Assembly: GCA_002338565.1 (NCBI GenBank)
Contig: DDIN01000008.1
Coordinates: 170,569-234,568, forward strand
DNA from: Hyphomonadaceae bacterium UBA1849
GTDB lineage: Bacteria > Pseudomonadota > Alphaproteobacteria > Caulobacterales > Hyphomonadaceae
DNA: 64,000 nt
Reading direction: 5' to 3'
Shown: positions 59,582 to 64,000 of the stretch, piece after piece
How the letters are laid out: the number at the start of each line of letters is the position of its first letter
Position numbering within the stretch: position 1 is the stretch's first letter
Translations under genes and position numbers: made by a program
The notes under the pieces: model-generated
Told to the model about the DNA's origin: nothing
The model's database searches: none
What the model saw: only the letters and a program-made list of their open reading frames with translations

Positions 59582-60622
59582 ATGAAATCCTTTTCCGGGA
59601 ATTACTTTGAAGACTTCACAATCGGCCGCGTTCTGAAACACGCTACGCCGCTGACCGTGAATGAAGCCGATCTGGCCATCTACCGGTCGCTGACCGGCAG
59701 CCGCTACGCGCTCTACTCTTCTACGCCATTTGCAGAAGCTGCAGGCTTTGACCGTCAACCGGTCGATCCAATGATCGTCTTCCACGTTGTCTTCGGCAAA
59801 ACCGTTCCTGACATCTCTCTCAATGCTGTTGCGAACCTCGGGTATGCCGATGGCAAGTTCATGGCGCCGGTTTACCCGGGCGACACGCTCTATGCGACGT
59901 CTGAAGTCATTGGCCGCAAGGAAAACTCCAACGGCAAAACCGGCGTTGTTTACGTTCGCACCACTGGCACAAACCAGAATGGCGATACGGTCCTGACTTA
60001 TGTCCGCTGGGTGATGGTCAATAAGAAAGACCACGCATCGCCAGCGCCGGACGCTGTTCTGCCTGATCTACCAAAAGCCGTCGATGCAGCAGACCTGTCG
60101 GCTTACGCACACTATGCGTCTTATGACGCAGAGCTTGCAGGCAGCCCGCACTTCTTCGACGATTACGAAATTGGCGAGAAGATCGACCATGTCGACGGCA
60201 TGACCATCGAAGAAGCCGAACACCAGACAGCGACCCGCCTCTACCAGAACACTGCGAAGGTCCACTTCAACCAGTTCGAACAGGGCAAGGGCCGTTTCGG
60301 CAAGCGCCTCATCTATGGCGGCGTTGTGATCTCCACTGCACGCAGCCTTGCTTTCAATGGCCTTGCCAATGCCGGCCAGATGATCGCGATCAATGGCGGC
60401 ACGCACTGCAACCCGCTCTTCTCCGGCGACACCATTCACGCATGGTCGGAAGTGCTCGATAAAGCAGACCTTTCCGACACCGTGGGCGCGCTTCGTCTGC
60501 GCCTTGTGGCGACAAAAGACCTGCCATGCGCAGACTATCCATATATAGCCGAGGACGGAAAATATCTCCCGAATGTCTTGCTCGACTTTGATTACTGGGC
60601 GGCCATCCCTAAATCCCGATAA
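59582..60622 (+). CDS. mch: Mesaconyl-CoA hydratase (MaoC family)
   Basis: The 346-residue protein is a double hot-dog MaoC enzyme. Its MIVFHVVFGKTVPDISLNAV, YPGDTLYATSEVIGRKENSN and GKTGVVYVRTTGTNQ segments match mesaconyl-CoA hydratase (Mch) of Rhodobacter, which turns mesaconyl-CoA to beta-methylmalyl-CoA in the ethylmalonyl-CoA pathway. The second half repeats the fold (FFDDYEIGEKIDH, FGKRLIYGGVVIST). The next gene starts on its stop codon (TAATG). The link to the malyl-CoA enzyme at 49 kb is by pathway. Confidence 0.93.
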   Translation: MKSFSGNYFEDFTIGRVLKHATPLTVNEADLAIYRSLTGSRYALYSSTPFAEAAGFDRQPVDPMIVFHVVFGKTVPDISLNAVANLGYADGKFMAPVYPGDTLYATSEVIGRKENSNGKTGVVYVRTTGTNQNGDTVLTYVRWVMVNKKDHASPAPDAVLPDLPKAVDAADLSAYAHYASYDAELAGSPHFFDDYEIGEKIDHVDGMTIEEAEHQTATRLYQNTAKVHFNQFEQGKGRFGKRLIYGGVVISTARSLAFNGLANAGQMIAINGGTHCNPLFSGDTIHAWSEVLDKADLSDTVGALRLRLVATKDLPCADYPYIAEDGKYLPNVLLDFDYWAAIPKSR

Positions 60623-61023
60623 TGATCGGATCAGCAGAACCTATTATTGCAATCGCGGTGATCCTCTCCGCGATTGTGAGCCTCATCGGCACTGGCGCGC
60701 GCAAACAAGCCGTCCTGGAAGGCCGTGCACGTGCCGCAGACCTTTGCGAGCTGACCGGCATTCTGGAGCCGCGCGTTCTGCAGGACGTGTTCGGCCCGCC
60801 TACAATGGACGGCTTTTACAACACGACACTTGCGCGCGTGAAACAGGCGCGACAGCCGCTTGGCCTCATCATCAGCGAAGACCGCGCAGACATTGCCTGC
60901 ATTGTTGTCGCCTGCGCCACATTCCTGACGAGCCACCCCATTTCCGACCTCGTCCTGATGATCGCGGCAGCTTATCAGACGGCAGGCTGGTTTATTTCGG
61001 TGCGCCTGCCCGAAAAAAAGTAA
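60622..61023 (+). CDS. Membrane protein of unknown function
   Basis: The 133-residue protein has an N-terminal helix (PIIAIAVILSAIVSLIG) and two hydrophobic segments near the end (DIACIVVACATFLTSH, DLVLMIAAAYQTAGWFI). Its start overlaps the mch stop by 1 bp, so it is translated with mch. No family recognised. Confidence 0.65.
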   Translation: MIGSAEPIIAIAVILSAIVSLIGTGARKQAVLEGRARAADLCELTGILEPRVLQDVFGPPTMDGFYNTTLARVKQARQPLGLIISEDRADIACIVVACATFLTSHPISDLVLMIAAAYQTAGWFISVRLPEKK

Positions 61024-61304
61024 TTTTCTTTTTTAATCTGAAGTGGTGAACGGGTTTAACACCCATGCGGTCATCGCCACGAACCGAAACATCCGAAATC
61101 TCAATGCTTAAAGACACTCTCTGCCACCGTGCGGAGAGTTAACATGTCTAACTCTTACCCCGAGAATACAATCTCGGATAGCATACAATGCATATACACC
61201 ACACGCTTAAGCAGCGTTAACCGTTGAAAAGTTTACAGGAATTGGAAAAATATTAACCCCAGCTGCCTTATCAAGTATTCATATTGCTTACTGAGGGAAA
61301 CATA

Positions 61305-62783
61305 ATGTTCAAGCAGGGTAACGCGTCAGGAATTTTGACTGACACAGAGCGTATGAAAGCTCTAACGCAATCCCAGGCTATTATCGAATTCAGCCCGGAT
61401 GGCACCGTTCAATACGCAAATCAGAACTTTCTAGATACAATCGGATATTCACTCGACGAAATTGTCGGCAAGCATCACAGAATATTTGTCACGTCCCAGG
61501 AAGCCGGATCCGCTGAATACACCCGTTTCTGGGATGACCTTCGCGCCGGCAAATTCCGCTCCGCCGAATTCCGCCGTGTCGGCAAAGGCGGTCGTGAAGT
61601 CTGGATACAGGCGTCTTACAATCCGATCAAAAACAAAGCCGGCGACGTGATCGGCATTATGAAGCTCGCATCAGACACAACAGACGCAAAAAAGAACTCG
61701 CTTCTCAATGCAGGCCAGATTGCGGCGCTGAACCAGTCACAGGCCGTCATCCACTTCGCGCCGGACGGCACCATTCTTCAGGCAAATGACAATTTTCTCG
61801 CTGCTGTCGGGTATTCACTTGATGAAATCCGTGGACGCCATCACTCCATGTTTGTCGCGCAGGAAGATCAAGGCGCTAAGTACGAAAAATTCTGGCAGGA
61901 TCTACGCCGCGGCGAGTTTCAGGCCGCCGAATATCGCCGCATGGCCAAAGGCGGTCGCGAATTTTTTATCAACGCGACCTACAACCCGATTTTCGACACT
62001 GATGGCAATGTCATCCGCATCGTGAAGTTTGCGACAGATGAGACAGATCGCGTCGAGCGCATGCGCGCCGTCCAGAGCATCGATAACGGACTCGCCCTTA
62101 TCGAAGACGCGATCAGCAATGTTGCCAAACAGGCCGCTGAAGCGTTCCAGGCGTCGTCCGCAACGTCAGAGAACGTCCACAATGTTGCGACCGGCAGCAG
62201 CCAGCTGGCCTCTTCCTTCACCGAAGTCTCCTCGCGCCTTGCTGATGCGGGAAATATTTCGGCTGAAGCCGTCGACAAAGCGCGAGAAGCATCCAACCAG
62301 ATTGGCAGCCTGACCCAGAGCGCTGAACAGATCAGCTCGGTCGTGAAGATGATTTCAGACATCGCCGCGCAGACCAATCTGCTGGCGCTTAACGCAACGA
62401 TTGAAGCGGCACGCGCAGGCGAAGCTGGCAAAGGGTTTGCGGTGGTTGCCAGCGAAGTCAAAGCCCTCGCCTCGCAATCGGCCAATGCCACCGAGGATAT
62501 TACACGCCAGATTCTGGCGGTTCAGACGTCCACCCATGGTGCTGCAGAGTCTATCGCCGCTATCGAACGCGTCATCGGTCAGGTGAATGAAGTCTCGGTC
62601 GCGATTTCGGCAACTGTCGAAGAACAAGCGACCGTGACGCAGGAAATCTCCGGAAATATGAGCTCTGCCAACACGGCCGTGTCCAACATTTCAGGAAGTT
62701 TCGAGACAATCGCGAAATCAATCGAAGACATTCAGATTTCAGCAAAGAAGCTCAAGAAAGCCTCCTCACATATCGCAGCATAA
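61305..62783 (+). CDS. Soluble PAS-PAS methyl-accepting chemotaxis protein
   Basis: The protein of 492 residues has no membrane helix. Two PAS domains (about residues 20-125 and 140-245; AIIEFSPDGTVQYANQNFLD and AVIHFAPDGTILQANDNFLA) are followed by a chemoreceptor signalling domain with the hairpin-tip motif AAQTNLLALNATIEAARAGE and FAVVASEVKALASQ. The same layout is found in Pseudomonas BdlA. PAS domains may bind haem or flavin to sense O2 or redox. GAGGG lies 7 nt before the ATG at 61305. Confidence 0.92.
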   Translation: MFKQGNASGILTDTERMKALTQSQAIIEFSPDGTVQYANQNFLDTIGYSLDEIVGKHHRIFVTSQEAGSAEYTRFWDDLRAGKFRSAEFRRVGKGGREVWIQASYNPIKNKAGDVIGIMKLASDTTDAKKNSLLNAGQIAALNQSQAVIHFAPDGTILQANDNFLAAVGYSLDEIRGRHHSMFVAQEDQGAKYEKFWQDLRRGEFQAAEYRRMAKGGREFFINATYNPIFDTDGNVIRIVKFATDETDRVERMRAVQSIDNGLALIEDAISNVAKQAAEAFQASSATSENVHNVATGSSQLASSFTEVSSRLADAGNISAEAVDKAREASNQIGSLTQSAEQISSVVKMISDIAAQTNLLALNATIEAARAGEAGKGFAVVASEVKALASQSANATEDITRQILAVQTSTHGAAESIAAIERVIGQVNEVSVAISATVEEQATVTQEISGNMSSANTAVSNISGSFETIAKSIEDIQISAKKLKKASSHIAA

Positions 62784-62901
62784 AGAAGAAACAGGGAAGA
62801 CCAGATCAAATACATGGCTGATACAAAAGGGTTTCGTAACGGAAACCGGATATAAACAAATGAAAAGCCGACAATAATTAACGCCCGGAACGGATGAACC
62901 T

Positions 62902-64000
62902 ATGCGAAAAATTCTGACTAAAAGCCGCACAGGTGAAAAAGACAAACTGTCTGCTATCAGCCGCTCCCAGGCCGTTATCGAGTTCACACCGGAAGGCATT
63001 GTTCTGAGTGCCAACCGGAATTTTCTGGATGTTATGGGGTATGAAGAAGCCGAAATCATCGGCCAGCATCACTCCATCTTCATGCCGGAATGGGATCGCG
63101 GCACCGACGAATACCGTGAGTTCTGGCGCGACCTGAAAGCCGGGCAGTTCAGCGCTGGCGAATTCCGCCGGGTCTCAAAGTCCGGCAAGGGTGTCTGGAT
63201 TAACGCGTCATACAACCCTGTCTTCAACAAGTCGGGCGACGTCATCTCGATCCTGAAGATCGCGGCCGATATCTCCCAACTGAAAACCAAATCCAGCATG
63301 GATGCCGGCCTGATCACAGCGATCAATCTGTCTCAGGCTGTGATCCACTTCGACCTCGACAGCAACATCCTCGATGCGAATGACAATTTCTGCCAGACGC
63401 TCGGCTACACGCTGGACGAGATCAAAGGTAAAAAGCACGCCATGTTCGTCGCTCCGGAAGATCAGAACGACGACTATCGCCGCTTCTGGGATGCGCTCCG
63501 CGAAGGCAAATTCCAGACTGCTGAATTCCGCCGGATTTCCAAGAGCGGCAAGCCCGTTTTCATTCAGGCGACCTATACGCCAATCCTCAATTTCCGCGGC
63601 AAACCGTATAAGGTCGTGAAGTTCGCAACAGACATTACCGATCAGGTGTTGCGCCGTATCAACCGTATTCAGGTCTCCGGAGAAATCGGTAAAGACCTTT
63701 CCGAAATCGAGACCTTTGTGGAACGCGCAGCGCAACGTGCGCAGGTCGTCGCAACCGCATCTTCAGAAACAGCCCATAGCGTGGAAAACGTTGCTCAGGG
63801 CAGCTCAGACCTCGCCAACTCTGTGAATGAGATTTCCAATCAGGCCACCCGTGCGAGCGAGATTTCCCGCAACGCGGTGACCGAGGCCGATGCGGCCCAG
63901 CAGCATTTTGATGTTCTGGCAAAATCAGCAGACCAGATCGGCGCGATTATCAGCCTGATCTCGGACATTGCCGAGCAAACTAACCTTCTGGCGCTCAACG
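62902..64000 (+). CDS. Second soluble PAS-PAS chemotaxis protein (cut by window end)
   Basis: The frame is open from the ATG at 62902 to the window end (366 codons). It starts MRKILTKSRTGEKDKLSAIS, then has two PAS domains (AVIEFTPEGIVLSANRNFLD and AVIHFDLDSNILDANDNFCQ) and the first part of the signalling domain up to IAEQTNLLALN. It is a paralogue of the gene 118 bp upstream. The 3' end lies outside. No strong ribosome site is seen. Confidence 0.88.
   Translation, partial: MRKILTKSRTGEKDKLSAISRSQAVIEFTPEGIVLSANRNFLDVMGYEEAEIIGQHHSIFMPEWDRGTDEYREFWRDLKAGQFSAGEFRRVSKSGKGVWINASYNPVFNKSGDVISILKIAADISQLKTKSSMDAGLITAINLSQAVIHFDLDSNILDANDNFCQTLGYTLDEIKGKKHAMFVAPEDQNDDYRRFWDALREGKFQTAEFRRISKSGKPVFIQATYTPILNFRGKPYKVVKFATDITDQVLRRINRIQVSGEIGKDLSEIETFVERAAQRAQVVATASSETAHSVENVAQGSSDLANSVNEISNQATRASEISRNAVTEADAAQQHFDVLAKSADQIGAIISLISDIAEQTNLLALN

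Overview
This window appears to be a stretch of ordinary chromosome from an alphaproteobacterium, most likely of the Hyphomonadaceae/Caulobacterales type. I base this on a MucR/Ros regulator, a DUF2336 protein, a PAS_5 protein, a DnaA-domain-IV-only (HdaB-like) protein, two TonB-dependent receptors, genes for the ethylmalonyl-CoA pathway and moderately high GC. The genus is not certain. I see no insertion sequence, prophage, CRISPR array or tRNA. Most genes are tightly packed and lie in short operons on both strands.

Region by region. 1-6.4 kb: the 3' end of a plasmanylethanolamine-desaturase-like gene, a membrane histidine kinase, two exported proteins of unknown function, sufE, an HdaB-like protein, a PAS_5 protein and mucR. 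6.9-14.8 kb: a ten-gene minus-strand operon for a Mrp/Mnh-type cation/proton antiporter with three separate ND4/ND5-like subunits, a free-standing MrpA C-terminal part and one small extra membrane protein. 14.9-22.4 kb: DUF2336, DoxX-like, MFS, TIGR02466 oxygenase, hemerythrin, ychF and a secreted protein built of three near-identical repeats. 22.5-28 kb: amidoligase, membrane cytochrome c, pheA, YHS protein, a 460-bp gene-free island with strong hairpins (candidate small RNAs), an outer-membrane beta-barrel protein and nudC. 28-36 kb: hybrid histidine kinase, SRP RNA (ffs), a Kef-type antiporter, and the dnaX-ybaB-(SMI1/KNR4)-recR group. 36-42.9 kb: porin, ArsR regulator, alpha-carbonic anhydrase, a winged-helix/TPR membrane regulator, PQQ-type sugar dehydrogenase and small exported proteins. 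42.9-54 kb: TonB receptor, queC-queD, pyridoxal-kinase-like protein, malyl-CoA lyase/thioesterase-like protein, glycosyltransferase, inositol-phosphatase-like protein and a GNAT-nitrilase fusion. 54-64 kb: lipoproteins, ArsC-like reductase, CE15-like esterase, a zinc-type TonB receptor with His/Asp/Glu-rich loops, mesaconyl-CoA hydratase and two tandem soluble PAS-PAS chemotaxis receptors, the last cut by the window end.

How the genes work together. The Mrp-like complex and the Kef-type antiporter point to control of ions and pH at the inner membrane. SRP RNA, dnaX, ybaB and recR form a housekeeping group for replication, repair and secretion whose order is kept in many bacteria. Mesaconyl-CoA hydratase and the malyl-CoA enzyme point to acetyl-CoA assimilation through the ethylmalonyl-CoA pathway. 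queC and queD make queuosine precursors. TonB receptors, porins and a glucuronoyl-esterase-like lipoprotein suggest scavenging of metals and plant- or alga-derived polymers. The most unusual signals are a compact candidate sRNA with two C-rich hairpin loops (26050-26149), the three-subunit Mrp operon with palindromes at its head, the triple-repeat secreted protein, a MucR and a QueD that each lack an expected key residue, and a plasmalogen-desaturase homologue.
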